Source of the DNA: Enterococcus sp. DIV0212c | GTDB taxonomy: Bacteria > Bacillota > Bacilli > Lactobacillales > Enterococcaceae | Reading direction: 5' to 3' | Assembly: GCF_017377505.1 (NCBI RefSeq) | Contig: NZ_JAFREN010000003.1 | Coordinates: forward strand, 62,001-126,000 | DNA length: 64,000 bases | The notes under the pieces: generated by a model | What the model was told of the DNA's origin: nothing | The model's input: only the letters and a program-made list of their open reading frames with translations | The model's database searches: none | Shown here: positions 21,303 through 30,402 of the stretch, in pieces | Position numbering within the stretch: position 1 is the first letter of the stretch | How the letters are laid out: every line of letters starts with the position of its first letter | Translations under genes and position numbers: made by a program

Positions 21303-21734
21303 ATGATACAAGAAAAATTATTACTGTCTAAAACTTTTTCAAAACAATTAAATATTGGAACAGCTTTATCAAATTTTATCGAAAATATCCTCGAAATCTT
21401 TTGGGAAAAGACAACTGTTTTTGAACGGAGACCGATAACCTTTTCAGAATATCTTTATGTTGAGATGATCACGTTCTCAAATGGTTTTCAAATCAGAACA
21501 AGCTTAAAAAGAAATCCTGAAACGTTTGAAATAGAAGCTTTTGCATACTCTGAACCCAATCATGTGTACTTATCAAATCTAACTTCAGAAGAATTAAATT
21601 TAATGTATTTACTTGTCAAAAAAGAAAGAGAAAAAATTATGAATCAAAAATATTCAGAAGTGAACCAAAAAGAGCTGGAGGTAATGTCATCGTTACTGAT
21701 GAATTTAAAAGTTATCACAGGTGAAATAATCTAG
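21303..21734 (+). CDS. hypothetical protein
   Basis: A 143-residue soluble, Glu/Lys-rich protein with no signal peptide and no family I recognise. GAGAGG precedes the ATG at 21303. A candidate promoter (TTTGTT, 17 bases, TATAAT at 21266-21271) lies just upstream. The C-terminal 60 residues are helical and charged. It is a single gene between the WxL operon and a convergent thioesterase gene, and has its own terminator. Confidence 0.65.
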   Translation: MIQEKLLLSKTFSKQLNIGTALSNFIENILEIFWEKTTVFERRPITFSEYLYVEMITFSNGFQIRTSLKRNPETFEIEAFAYSEPNHVYLSNLTSEELNLMYLLVKKEREKIMNQKYSEVNQKELEVMSSLLMNLKVITGEII

Positions 21735-21780
21735 CTAAATGCTGAAAGATTGGGTCAATCAGGCAATTTTAAAATGCTAA

Positions 21781-21816
21781 AAACGCACGAACAAAAAAAG
21801 CTCGTGCGTTTCTTTA
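21781..21816. terminator. bidirectional terminator
   Basis: AAACGCACGA pairs with TCGTGCGTTT between two convergent genes, with T on the plus side and A on the other. Confidence 0.85.
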
Positions 21817-22185
21817 TTTTTCTATTTTTCGACTTATCAAAGTACAACGTCCAACAGCTATTAGTTCGTCAGCTTCATTAAAAATTTTTCCTTCCCAAAC
21901 TTGGATCGCTTGTCCCACACGATTTGATGTCGCAATCGTAGTAATTACGCCATTAGGCACGCTTTTTAAGTGATTAATTTGAAGGTCGATACCAACTGCA
22001 TAAGAATGCTCATCTAACTGTTCATTAGCACCTAAACTACAGGCTGTTTCAATTAAAATCCCATTCATTCCACCATGTAAAATCCCGTAAGGTTGCTTAT
22101 GGAAATCTTCTATTTTCATTGTTAAAACAACTTTTTCTTTAGATAGTTCAGTAGTTTCGATGTTTAAATAGTCTAATAAGTGCAC
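21814..22185 (-). CDS. hotdog-fold acyl-CoA thioesterase (PaaI/YdiI-like)
   Basis: A 123-residue single hotdog domain of the PaaI/YdiI type. The signature YGILHGGMNGILIETACSLG carries HGG and the acidic catalytic position (Glu in ETAC). GTG at 22185 has AAAGGA 9 bases before it; the in-frame TTG at 22194 directly abuts that site, so GTG is preferred. Proteins of this type include DHNA-CoA thioesterase (MenI). The men operon starts only 2.8 kb away and has no other thioesterase, so this is a candidate for that step. This is inference, not proof. Confidence 0.8.
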   Translation of the reverse strand: MHLLDYLNIETTELSKEKVVLTMKIEDFHKQPYGILHGGMNGILIETACSLGANEQLDEHSYAVGIDLQINHLKSVPNGVITTIATSNRVGQAIQVWEGKIFNEADELIAVGRCTLISRKIEK

Positions 22186-22430
22186 GAAAATCAATCCTTT
22201 CTTTTTTCACAAAAATCATAGTCGAATACTTTGATTGGACTACATCTGAAAGAGGTTCTTAGTAATGATAGTAACCAAGTTATTGGCTGATAACAAGAAA
22301 TTTCGAGAATTTTTATGATTTTACTAAAATTAATTTAAAAATAACTATTTTATGCATGAAGCTAAAGCTAGTTTTATGATTCTATAGTATAATTTTTATT
22401 TATATTATAAAGAAAGCTGAGGGATTTTAA

Positions 22431-22814
22431 ATGGGCTGTTTAGGAAATATTATTTGGTTTATTTTCGGCGGATTTGTTGGAGGTTTGACTTGGCTTTTAG
22501 CTGGAGTTTTGTGGTGTATTACCATTATTGGAATTCCTATTGGGCTGCAGTGTTTTAAACTTGCGGGCTTAAGTTTTTGGCCATTTGGTAAAAGAGTTGT
22601 TTATAGTACCAGTACGACTTCGTTTTTAGTAAATGTCCTTTGGCTGATTTTCAGTGGTTTTTGGTTAGCGGTAGGTCATTGTATTAGTGGAATTATTTTA
22701 TGTGTGACGATTATTGGGATTCCGTTTGGGATGCAGTCATTTAAGTTAGCTAAATTGGCGTTGATGCCGTTTGGTGCACAAGTAGTACCTTCGAGCAGTG
22801 TTTATATGGAGTAG
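22431..22814 (+). CDS. YccF domain membrane protein
   Basis: A 127-residue inner-membrane protein made of two YccF (DUF307) repeats: TIIGIPIGLQCFKLAGLSFWPFG and TIIGIPFGMQSFKLAKLALMPFG, shown here as family markers. About four membrane segments. The function of the family is unknown. It is a single gene with a weak ribosome site and a bidirectional terminator after it. Confidence 0.92.
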   Translation: MGCLGNIIWFIFGGFVGGLTWLLAGVLWCITIIGIPIGLQCFKLAGLSFWPFGKRVVYSTSTTSFLVNVLWLIFSGFWLAVGHCISGIILCVTIIGIPFGMQSFKLAKLALMPFGAQVVPSSSVYME

Positions 22815-22817
22815 GAT

Positions 22818-22867
22818 AAAAAATAGGAGTAGTTGAGCTGGATCATGGCTTAGCTACTCCTATTTTT
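22818..22867. terminator. bidirectional terminator between yccF and tetR
   Basis: AAAAATAGGAGTAG-T-TGAGC pairs with GCTTA-G-CTACTCCTATTTTT between convergent genes. Confidence 0.9.
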
Positions 22868-22869
22868 GA

Positions 22870-23415
22870 TTATATATTTCTTTGAACTAGTTCTCCGACT
22901 TGTTTTGCTACGGTTGTTGTATCACGGCTGATTTCTTCTAAAACAAAAGATTCAATGATGCCCATCACGGCGATTCCTAAAAATTTTAAAAGAATTACTT
23001 GATCGATATTTTTGTTGATGTTAGATAGCGGAATGATTTTTTTCTCTAATTCTCCAATTGTAAAATCAAGTAATTTTTCTCGAAAAGATAGTGTACTTTT
23101 ACTTTTAAAAAGAGCTTGAAAAAAAGCTTTGTGTTCATTGAAATAGTTGAACCAGATAATTGTTCCTTCGATTAATTTCTTCTCTTTTTTTTGATCACAA
23201 ATCACCCTTAGTTTGGCTAAATGCTCATCTACGACTTGGTCTAATAGATCATACTTATCTAAGTAGTGCAGGTAAAAGGTTTTTCTAGCAATATTTGCTT
23301 GATCAGCAAGATCTTTTACGGTTATTTCATCGAATCCATTTTGCATCAATAAGGTTAGAAAAGATATCTGGATTGCTTGTTTTGATTTTAAAATTCTTCG
23401 ATCGACTTTGCTCAT
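22870..23415 (-). CDS. TetR family transcriptional regulator
   Basis: A 181-residue regulator. The N-terminal helix-turn-helix has FDEITVKDLADQANIARKTFYLHY (a typical TetR DNA-binding pattern), and the C-terminal ligand domain is all helical. GGAG lies 7 bases before the ATG at 23415. It is divergent from the alpha/beta hydrolase gene, and an inverted repeat lies between them. It probably represses both itself and that gene; the ligand is unknown. Confidence 0.92.
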   Translation of the reverse strand: MSKVDRRILKSKQAIQISFLTLLMQNGFDEITVKDLADQANIARKTFYLHYLDKYDLLDQVVDEHLAKLRVICDQKKEKKLIEGTIIWFNYFNEHKAFFQALFKSKSTLSFREKLLDFTIGELEKKIIPLSNINKNIDQVILLKFLGIAVMGIIESFVLEEISRDTTTVAKQVGELVQRNI

Positions 23416-23430
23416 ATATATTCTCCAATT

Positions 23431-23457
23431 CTACACATTGTATGTAGAGGTGTGTAG
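23431..23457. promoter_or_regulatory. candidate TetR operator
   Basis: CTACACA (23431-23437) and TGTGTAG (23451-23457) are exact inverted repeats. A nested repeat CTACA-N7-TGTAG covers 23431-23447. The site is 16 bases upstream of the tetR start, in the divergent promoter region. Confidence 0.6.
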
Positions 23458-23560
23458 TAATTTACGTTTTTCTTTTTTTGGTTATTGAAAATCATTTTAC
23501 TCTATTTTATTATACGTGAGTGTAATAATTCTCTCAAGAGAAAAAATGAAGGTGGTTATC

Positions 23561-24496
23561 ATGATGAATGTTGAAAAACAAAATGTAAAATTTGATGCAA
23601 GAGGATTAAAGCTGGCCGGGATTTTAAATACTCCGAAAGGGTTAGACAAAGACAAGAAGTATCCTGCGATTGTTTGTGTTCATCCAAGCAGTAGTTGTAA
23701 AAATCAAACAGCAGGGATTTATGCTGAAAAGTTAGCAGAGATTGGGTTTGTAACGATTGTCTTTGATGCTTCTTATCAAGGTGAAAGTGAAGGAGAGCCG
23801 CGTTATATCGAAGAACCAGCTGCAAGAGTAGATGATATTCGTTTTGCTGTAGACTATTTGAATACGATTGATTATGTAGATGACAATCGTATCGGTATAT
23901 TAGGTGTTTGTGCTGGGGGCGCCTATGCGGTTAATGCAGCAATGACAGAACGTCGGATTAAAGCGGTCGGAACTGTTGTAGGAGCCAATATTGGTCGGGT
24001 AAATCGTGAAAGTAACGGCGATGCAGTGGGTGTAATCAAAACCTTAGAAGCAATTGGGCAACAACGTACAGTAGAAGCACAAGGTGGAGAACCTTTGATT
24101 GCGAATTGGATTCCTAAGAGTCAAGAGGAAAGAGAAGCTGCTGGAATAACAGATATTGATATTGTTGAAGCAGTAGATTACTATACAACGCCTCGTGGAC
24201 AACATTCTTGTTCTCCGAATAAAGTGAGATATATTAGTTTCGGTTCAGTGATTGGGTTTGATGCGTTTCATATGGTAGAAGAATTATTGACACAGCCGTT
24301 GCAAATTATTGTTGGTAGTGTAGAAGGGGCGTTTGGTTCGAAGCGAGATGGACATGAATTGTTTGAGCGTGCAGCTTCTGATAAGAAGGATTTGTATGAG
24401 ATTGAGGGTGCTAGTCATTATGATTTGTATGATCAGGTTGAGCCAGTTGGTTTGGCTGTGAAGAGATTAGGGGCTTTTTATCAAGAGAATCTTTGA
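23561..24496 (+). CDS. alpha/beta hydrolase (dienelactone-hydrolase-like)
   Basis: A 311-residue cytoplasmic alpha/beta hydrolase. The nucleophile motif is GVCAGGAYA, with cysteine where serine is common, as in dienelactone hydrolases and the YcjY-like group. A histidine in GASHYDLYD near the C-terminus fits the catalytic triad. AAGGTGG lies just before ATG ATG at 23561/23564; an in-frame GTG at 23516 has no ribosome site. It is divergent from tetR, probably controlled by it. The substrate is unknown. Confidence 0.85.
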   Translation: MMNVEKQNVKFDARGLKLAGILNTPKGLDKDKKYPAIVCVHPSSSCKNQTAGIYAEKLAEIGFVTIVFDASYQGESEGEPRYIEEPAARVDDIRFAVDYLNTIDYVDDNRIGILGVCAGGAYAVNAAMTERRIKAVGTVVGANIGRVNRESNGDAVGVIKTLEAIGQQRTVEAQGGEPLIANWIPKSQEEREAAGITDIDIVEAVDYYTTPRGQHSCSPNKVRYISFGSVIGFDAFHMVEELLTQPLQIIVGSVEGAFGSKRDGHELFERAASDKKDLYEIEGASHYDLYDQVEPVGLAVKRLGAFYQENL

Positions 24497-24601
24497 TTGG
24501 TGAAAGTGTTAGTCCCTTTTTAATTAACTAATAAACCAAATTAAAGATAGTTAGAATTGTGGTACAGATACTGTAATGAAGCATATCAAGCATAAAAATA
24601 T

Positions 24602-24641
24602 AAACACCCCACGTGGCCAATTCGTGGGGTGTTCTTTTTTT
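24602..24641 (+). terminator. terminator after the hydrolase gene
   Basis: AACACCCCACG pairs with CGTGGGGTGTT and is followed by CTTTTTTT. Confidence 0.92.
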
Positions 24642-24835
24642 GCTAAATGTCACTTGGGTTAAATAAAGCTATCACTACAACTTTATCAAACGTTAAAATA
24701 CCTTCTTCCAGTCGCAAAACTGTAAGAAAAGGCGATACAATAAATAACTGAATTTCCACGTCATTTTCCGTAAACCCCTAGGACTATTTCATCAGGCTTT
24801 AAACCGTCTATCATTCTAAAATTTGTATATTTGTG

Positions 24836-24841
24836 TATAAT
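24836..24841 (+). promoter_or_regulatory. candidate men operon promoter (-10 box)
   Basis: A perfect TATAAT preceded by TTGTG, 33 bases before leader copy B. The -35 region (ATTCTA, 17 bases upstream) is a poor match. The rest of 24642-24873 shows no gene. Confidence 0.45.
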
Positions 24842-24873
24842 AGAAGCATTGAAAACTAATTTAATTAACAAGT

Positions 24874-24985
24874 TAGCTGCACAAGCCAGTTCTTCGGAAA
24901 AAAGATAAATTATGAATAAGGCAAAAAGCACCTTAGTCATAATTTCCTATTTTTCTGTCAGAGCTAAGCAGCTTGTTCCGCTTTT
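24874..24985 (+). ncRNA. repeated structured leader, copy B (upstream of menB)
   Basis: 112 bases, 8 differences from copy A. The central hairpin keeps its pairing through an A-T to T-A swap (AAATTATGA with TCATAATTT). ACAAGC (24881-24886) is an exact complement of GCTTGT (24971-24976). AGTTCT pairs with AGAGCT with a G-U. It ends 22 bases before the menB start, directly before the AAGGAGG ribosome site, so it is well placed to control menB translation or transcription. Confidence 0.62.
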
Positions 24986-25007
24986 AAAATTATAAGGAGG
25001 TTTCCTC

Positions 25008-25823
25008 ATGAGAAACTGGACAACGATCAAAGAATACGAAGAAATTTTATTTGAACAAGAAGGCAAAGTGGCGAAAATCACCATTAATCGCCCGCAAGTA
25101 CACAATGCCTTTACACCAAAAACAGTTATGGAAATGATTGATGCATTCAATATCAGCCGTGATAAACAAGATGTCGGCGTGATTATTTTAACTGGTGCAG
25201 GGGACAAAGCGTTTTGTTCTGGCGGAGACCAAAAAGTTCGTGGACATGGCGGATACGTAGGGGAAGATAGTGTTCCTCGTTTAAATGTATTAGATTTACA
25301 ACGCTTGATTCGTGTGATTCCAAAACCTGTTATCGCGATGGTTAAAGGCTATTCGATCGGCGGCGGAAATGTACTTCAACTTGTTTGTGATTTGACGATT
25401 GCAGCGGATAACGCTAAATTCGGTCAAACTGGACCAAATGTTGGAAGTTTCGATGGTGGTTACGGATCAGGTTATTTAGCTCGTGTGGTCGGTCATAAAA
25501 AAGCCAAAGAAGTTTGGTTCCTATGCAAACAATATTCAGCGGAAGAAGCGTTGGATATGGGCTGGATCAACACAGTTGTACCTTTAGCTGAAGTTGAAGA
25601 TGTTACGATGGAATGGGCAGAAGAAATGTTGAAAAAAAGCCCGCTTGCTTTACGTATGATCAAAGCCTCTCTAAATGCTGACACAGACGGCTTAGCTGGA
25701 ATTCAGCAACTAGCAGGAGATGCAACATTACTTTATTACACAATGGATGAAGCCAAAGAAGGACGCGATTCGTTCAAAGAAAAACGTGATCCTGATTTCG
25801 ACCAATTCCCTAAATTTCCATAA
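25008..25823 (+). CDS. menB: 1,4-dihydroxy-2-naphthoyl-CoA synthase
   Basis: Crotonase-fold enzyme that closes the ring of o-succinylbenzoyl-CoA to DHNA-CoA in menaquinone synthesis. The 271-residue protein carries MenB-specific features: [15 protein letters not shown] near residue 65, [17 protein letters not shown] near residue 115 and [20 protein letters not shown] precedes the ATG. It is the first gene of menB-E-F-D-H-C and is preceded by leader copy B. Confidence 0.98.
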   Translation: MRNWTTIKEYEEILFEQEGKVAKITINRPQVHNAFTPKTVMEMIDAFNISRDKQDVGVIILTGAGDKAFCSGGDQKVRGHGGYVGEDSVPRLNVLDLQRLIRVIPKPVIAMVKGYSIGGGNVLQLVCDLTIAADNAKFGQTGPNVGSFDGGYGSGYLARVVGHKKAKEVWFLCKQYSAEEALDMGWINTVVPLAEVEDVTMEWAEEMLKKSPLALRMIKASLNADTDGLAGIQQLAGDATLLYYTMDEAKEGRDSFKEKRDPDFDQFPKFP

Positions 25824-25842
25824 AATAAAAGGGTGAAAAAAC

Positions 25843-27312
25843 ATGAGTAGTTGGCTGCAAAAACAAGTGAATGAAAGACCAGATCATCCTGCTTTTTATT
25901 GGCAGGATGAAGCATGGTCATTTGCTGAAGTTGCTCAAGAGGTCAAACAATGGGTAACAGAATTTTCTTCAAAGATTCCTAAGGCAGAAAAACGAATTGG
26001 TTTATTTAGCCGTAATTCAAAAGAAATGTATTTTTCGATCTTAGCTTTATGGGAGCTGAACAAAGAGCTTGTTTTATTAAATACACATTTAAGTTTGCAA
26101 GAGCTCCACTACCAATTGACTGATGCTTCGGTCAATCTGGTAGTGGTTTCTACTGAAAGTTTGCCGTTTATCGCTGAATTGAAACCAGTAACCATCGTTG
26201 AAATGAGACGTTCAAGTAGTGTTGAAACAAGCTTGATTGAAAATGAATCTATCTATCAACTAGAAGACACAGCTTCGATCATGTATACATCAGGCACGAC
26301 AGGCAATCCTAAAGGAGTGGTGCAGTGCTTTAGTAATCATCGTGCCAGCGCATTAGCCACACAAGAAAATATGGCTATTACAGCGGATGATTGCTGGCTT
26401 TGTTCAGTCCCATTATTTCATATTAGCGGGTTGTCGATCATCATTCGCCAATTAGTGTTGGGCTGCAGTTTCCGTTTATATAATAATTTTGATGCAAAAA
26501 CGGTGACAAACGATCTAGTCGAAGGTCGGGGAAGCGTGATTTCTGTTGTGGCAGTTATGCTACAAGAATTACTAGAGAATTATCCAAAGACGGGCTACAG
26601 CTCAAATTTCAAAGCAATGTTGCTTGGTGGTGGACCGATTTCTCCAAAAGCACTGGAAAAATGTGAAAGCTTTGGTATTCCTGTAATCCAATCATATGGA
26701 ATGACCGAAACATGTTCTCAAGTCGTGGCATTAAGCTTTGAAGATGCAGCGAATAAAATTGGTTCTGCCGGTAAACCATTGATGGGAATGGCAATCAAAA
26801 TCGTTGATAATAAAGAGCAACAGCTACAGCCGAACGAAGTCGGAGAGATTTTGCTAAAAGGGGAGAATGTCGTTCGCCAGTATTTGAATGGTGAGCAATG
26901 GCAAACGGTAAAATGGACGGCAGACGGCTGGTTTAAAACAGGAGATATGGGGTACCTAGATGAAGATGGGTATCTGTATTTAGTCAGCCGTTTAAGTGAG
27001 TTGATCATTTCAGGTGGTGAAAATATTTACCCCACAGAAATCGAGCATGTCTTACAAGAATTTTCTGGCGTAAAAGAAGTTGCTGTAGTTGGTGAAGTCG
27101 ATGAAAAATGGGGGGCTGTTCCTGTAGCCTATATTGTTGGAGAACCGACGATTACAGTAGAAAAAATAAATACATTTGCTACAAACTATTTAGCAAAATA
27201 TAAACTGCCTAAACGAATTTACTTATGCCATTCACTACCCAAAACAGCTAGTGGAAAATTAGCAAAACACCGCTTAACAACAAGAGAAAGGGAGGCTTTT
27301 TTATGCAAATGA
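25843..27312 (+). CDS. menE: o-succinylbenzoate-CoA ligase
   Basis: ANL-family adenylate-forming enzyme that activates o-succinylbenzoate with CoA. The 489-residue protein shows the P-loop MYTSGTTGNPKGV, YGMTETC, and SGGENIYPTEIE. The C-terminal catalytic lysine is in PKTASGKLAKH. It starts 19 bases after menB and overlaps menF by 10 bases. The neighbours fix the substrate assignment. Confidence 0.96.
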   Translation: MSSWLQKQVNERPDHPAFYWQDEAWSFAEVAQEVKQWVTEFSSKIPKAEKRIGLFSRNSKEMYFSILALWELNKELVLLNTHLSLQELHYQLTDASVNLVVVSTESLPFIAELKPVTIVEMRRSSSVETSLIENESIYQLEDTASIMYTSGTTGNPKGVVQCFSNHRASALATQENMAITADDCWLCSVPLFHISGLSIIIRQLVLGCSFRLYNNFDAKTVTNDLVEGRGSVISVVAVMLQELLENYPKTGYSSNFKAMLLGGGPISPKALEKCESFGIPVIQSYGMTETCSQVVALSFEDAANKIGSAGKPLMGMAIKIVDNKEQQLQPNEVGEILLKGENVVRQYLNGEQWQTVKWTADGWFKTGDMGYLDEDGYLYLVSRLSELIISGGENIYPTEIEHVLQEFSGVKEVAVVGEVDEKWGAVPVAYIVGEPTITVEKINTFATNYLAKYKLPKRIYLCHSLPKTASGKLAKHRLTTREREAFLCK

Positions 27313-28685
27313 GCATTCCTAAAGAATTAGAACAAGCATATGAAAAGGGGTATCGCCAATTTAGTTGGGTCAAAGAAATAAATGAAAATCCAGATTCTTT
27401 GCGTACTTCTTTTGAGAAGGGGAAAATTGCCTTTAAAGGTGAGCGTTTTTATTGGCAAACCCCTGAAAATAACTTTACATTGGTTGGTTTCGGCAAAGAA
27501 AAAGAATTAGCGCATGATCAGGCTTCATTTGAACAAGTAGATGCATTTATTTTAGAAGAAAAAATTTATCAAAATCAAGCCATCACAGGAACAGGCGCTA
27601 TTTTATTTGGTGGATTTGCATTTGACGGCAAACATGCTGAGCAAAATGACTGGGGAAGTATGGAACAAGGGCTGTTTTATTTACCAACCTTTTTACTTAC
27701 AGAAACTGAAGGCAAACAATATTTTACGATTAATTTCAGTGCAGAAAGCAAAGAAATATTGCAGCAGAAATGGCGAGATCTAACATTACAATTCGCAGAA
27801 GTAATGGAGACTCAAATAATAGAAGAAAAAGATACTGCACAAATAAAAGCAGAAGAAATTGCTGTTTCTGAATGGATGAGACTTGTTGATGAAACTGTAG
27901 CAAAACTACGAGAAGCAGGACCTTTAGAGAAAGTCGTTTTGGCTAGACGAATGGAAGTGGAAAGTGACCGTCCATTTCAAGCAGATGCCATTTTAAAAAA
28001 TCTCCAACAACAACAAACCAATACATACTTTTTTGTTTTGGAATCGGAGGAACATGTTTTTATCGGTGCTACCCCAGAGCGTTTATTAAAAGCATCTACA
28101 AAGACTTTTTCAACGGCGAGCATTGCTGGATCTGTTTCACGTGGAACAACTGAAATCGAAGATGAAGCATTAGGAAATTATTTGCTAAACGATATGAAAA
28201 ATAAGCAGGAGCATAAAATCGTTGTAGATAGAATCATCAAGGAATTAGAAAAGATGACAGGAACTTCGATTCAGGCTCAAACACCACAACTATTAAAAAA
28301 CCGCGATATTCAGCATTTATACTTGCCAATCGAAGGCCAACGGCAAAAAGAGTATCGTTTCTTGAAAGGAATAAAAGAACTGCATCCAACGCCTGCATTG
28401 GGCGGAGAACCAAAAGAACTAGCTTTACAATGGCTCAAAGAACATGAAAAATTAGATCGAGGATTGTACGGTGCGCCAATTGGCTGGATCGCTATCAATG
28501 AAGATGTCGGCGAATTTGCAGTTGGGATTCGATCAGCTATATTTTCTGGGAAGGTCGGCTACTTATATGCTGGATGTGGTATTGTGAAAGATTCTCAAGC
28601 AGAGCAAGAAAGAATTGAGACAAAAATTAAGTTTCAACCGATGTTAAGAGGAATAGGCGGGGATGAGCATGACAAATCAAAGTGA
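27303..28685 (+). CDS. menF: isochorismate synthase MenF
   Basis: Converts chorismate to isochorismate, the first committed step. The protein has 460 residues. Chorismate-enzyme motifs are IGATPERLL, AGSVSRGTTEIED, LHPTPALGG and GEFAVGIRSA in the C-terminal half. GGGAGG lies 7 bases before the ATG at 27303, inside the menE reading frame. It overlaps menD by 23 bases, which implies coupled translation. Confidence 0.97.
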   Translation: MQMSIPKELEQAYEKGYRQFSWVKEINENPDSLRTSFEKGKIAFKGERFYWQTPENNFTLVGFGKEKELAHDQASFEQVDAFILEEKIYQNQAITGTGAILFGGFAFDGKHAEQNDWGSMEQGLFYLPTFLLTETEGKQYFTINFSAESKEILQQKWRDLTLQFAEVMETQIIEEKDTAQIKAEEIAVSEWMRLVDETVAKLREAGPLEKVVLARRMEVESDRPFQADAILKNLQQQQTNTYFFVLESEEHVFIGATPERLLKASTKTFSTASIAGSVSRGTTEIEDEALGNYLLNDMKNKQEHKIVVDRIIKELEKMTGTSIQAQTPQLLKNRDIQHLYLPIEGQRQKEYRFLKGIKELHPTPALGGEPKELALQWLKEHEKLDRGLYGAPIGWIAINEDVGEFAVGIRSAIFSGKVGYLYAGCGIVKDSQAEQERIETKIKFQPMLRGIGGDEHDKSK

Positions 28686-30402
28686 AATGACAGACTATTT
28701 ACAAACCTTTGTTGAAGGGATGATCAGCAGTGGAGTAGTCCAAGCTGTAATTAGTCCAGGCTCGCGTTCTACGCCACTAGCATTATTATTACATCGGCAA
28801 GAAAAAATCGAGACATTTATTGAAGTTGATGAACGTTCTGCAGCTTTTTTTGCCCTTGGATTAAGTAAAGCTAGTCAAAAACCAGTCGTATTATTGTGTA
28901 CATCAGGAACAGCCGCAGCCAATTACTATCCAGCGATTTGTGAAGCTAACGCGAGTCACATTCCATTGATTATTTTGACAACGGACCGACCACACGAATT
29001 ACGGCAAGTTGGCGCACCACAAGCAATGGATCAATTCCATTTGTTTCAAAGTCATGTAAAAGAATTTATAGAAATGGCGATTCCAGAAGGAACTAAGGCG
29101 ATGTTGGACTATGCTTACTGGCAAGGAATGCGCGTGACAGATACCGCTTGTCAAACACCCAAAGGACCCGTTCATTTGAATTTTCCGTTGCGAGAACCTT
29201 TATTACCTGAGTTAAATCGACCATTGATCGCAGAAAGAACAACTGAAATATTCGTAGGTAAAAAGCAACTGCCAGAAGAACAATTAATCAAATGTGTTGA
29301 TGCATGGCAAGGCAAAAAAGGTGTTTTAGTGATAGGTGGCAGTCACACAATAGAAGAAGCGGAAATATTTGTTGCATTAGCTGAAACATTAAATTGGCCG
29401 ATTCTTAGTGATCCACTAGCAAATATCACTTCGTGTGGTAAAAATAGTCCATTGATCATGAGTTATGCTGATTTGTTTATTCAAGAAGTTGAAATGCATC
29501 AACGCCCAGAAATCATCGTTCGCTTTGGGATGTTGCCTATTTCAAAAAATACGATGTTTTGGCTCCAGTCATTTAGTGAGACCGAAACAATCATTTACTT
29601 TGTCGATGAGACTGGTGAATGGCAAGATCAATTAAAGCAAACTCAAGTTGCTATCCAAGCAGAAGAACAAACATTTGCTCAGGCAATTACTGATAAGATT
29701 ACAGCAAAAACATCGAATTCATGGAGCAATCAATGGATCGAATGGCAGGAAACAACAGAGCAACAATTGAAAGAACTTGAAGAAATGAATACATTAAATG
29801 AAACATCTGCAAGTATTCTTGTGCATAAAAAGATGGCGCCTAATGGCCAATTGTTTGTTTCAAATAGCAATGCGATTCGCTTTATAGATCGATTTTCCAC
29901 ACACGAAGATAATCACTATCAGTTATTTGGTAATCGTGGTATCAACGGAATTGATGGTATTGTTTCAACTGCGTTAGGAATGTGCGCAACAAAGCCTGAC
30001 GCTCAGAATGTGTTATTGATTGGTGATTTAGCTATGTATCATGATATGAATGGTTTGTTGCTAGCTAAACGATATAACTTACCATTGACGATTGTTTTAT
30101 TGAACAATAATGGTGGCGGTATTTTTTCTTTTCTTTCACAACGCCAATTAGAAGCTGAGGATTTTGAACCAATATTTGGTACGCCGATCGATTTGGATTT
30201 CTCATTAGTTGCTCAATTATATGATGCAGAATATGTAAAAGTAGAGAGTTTAGAGCAGTTAGCGCTATTATTGGAAGCAACACAGAAGTACCCTAAATTT
30301 CAACTAATTGAAGTTGTCGGTGATCGTCAGGAAAATGTATTGTTATATGAAAAAGTCATTGCAGGATTGAAAGAAAAGTTAGGATTAAGGAAAAATAAAT
30401 GA
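28663..30402 (+). CDS. menD: SEPHCHC synthase MenD
   Basis: Thiamine-diphosphate enzyme joining isochorismate and 2-oxoglutarate. It has 579 residues. ISPGSRSTPLAL is near residue 26, and LLCTSGTAAANYYPA lies in the PYR domain. The ThDP-binding segment runs from GDLAMYHDMNGLL to NNNGGGIFSFL. ATG codons at 28663 and 28669 are both possible; the GGCGGGG upstream fits the second slightly better. It overlaps menH by 4 bases. Confidence 0.97.
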   Translation: MSMTNQSEMTDYLQTFVEGMISSGVVQAVISPGSRSTPLALLLHRQEKIETFIEVDERSAAFFALGLSKASQKPVVLLCTSGTAAANYYPAICEANASHIPLIILTTDRPHELRQVGAPQAMDQFHLFQSHVKEFIEMAIPEGTKAMLDYAYWQGMRVTDTACQTPKGPVHLNFPLREPLLPELNRPLIAERTTEIFVGKKQLPEEQLIKCVDAWQGKKGVLVIGGSHTIEEAEIFVALAETLNWPILSDPLANITSCGKNSPLIMSYADLFIQEVEMHQRPEIIVRFGMLPISKNTMFWLQSFSETETIIYFVDETGEWQDQLKQTQVAIQAEEQTFAQAITDKITAKTSNSWSNQWIEWQETTEQQLKELEEMNTLNETSASILVHKKMAPNGQLFVSNSNAIRFIDRFSTHEDNHYQLFGNRGINGIDGIVSTALGMCATKPDAQNVLLIGDLAMYHDMNGLLLAKRYNLPLTIVLLNNNGGGIFSFLSQRQLEAEDFEPIFGTPIDLDFSLVAQLYDAEYVKVESLEQLALLLEATQKYPKFQLIEVVGDRQENVLLYEKVIAGLKEKLGLRKNK

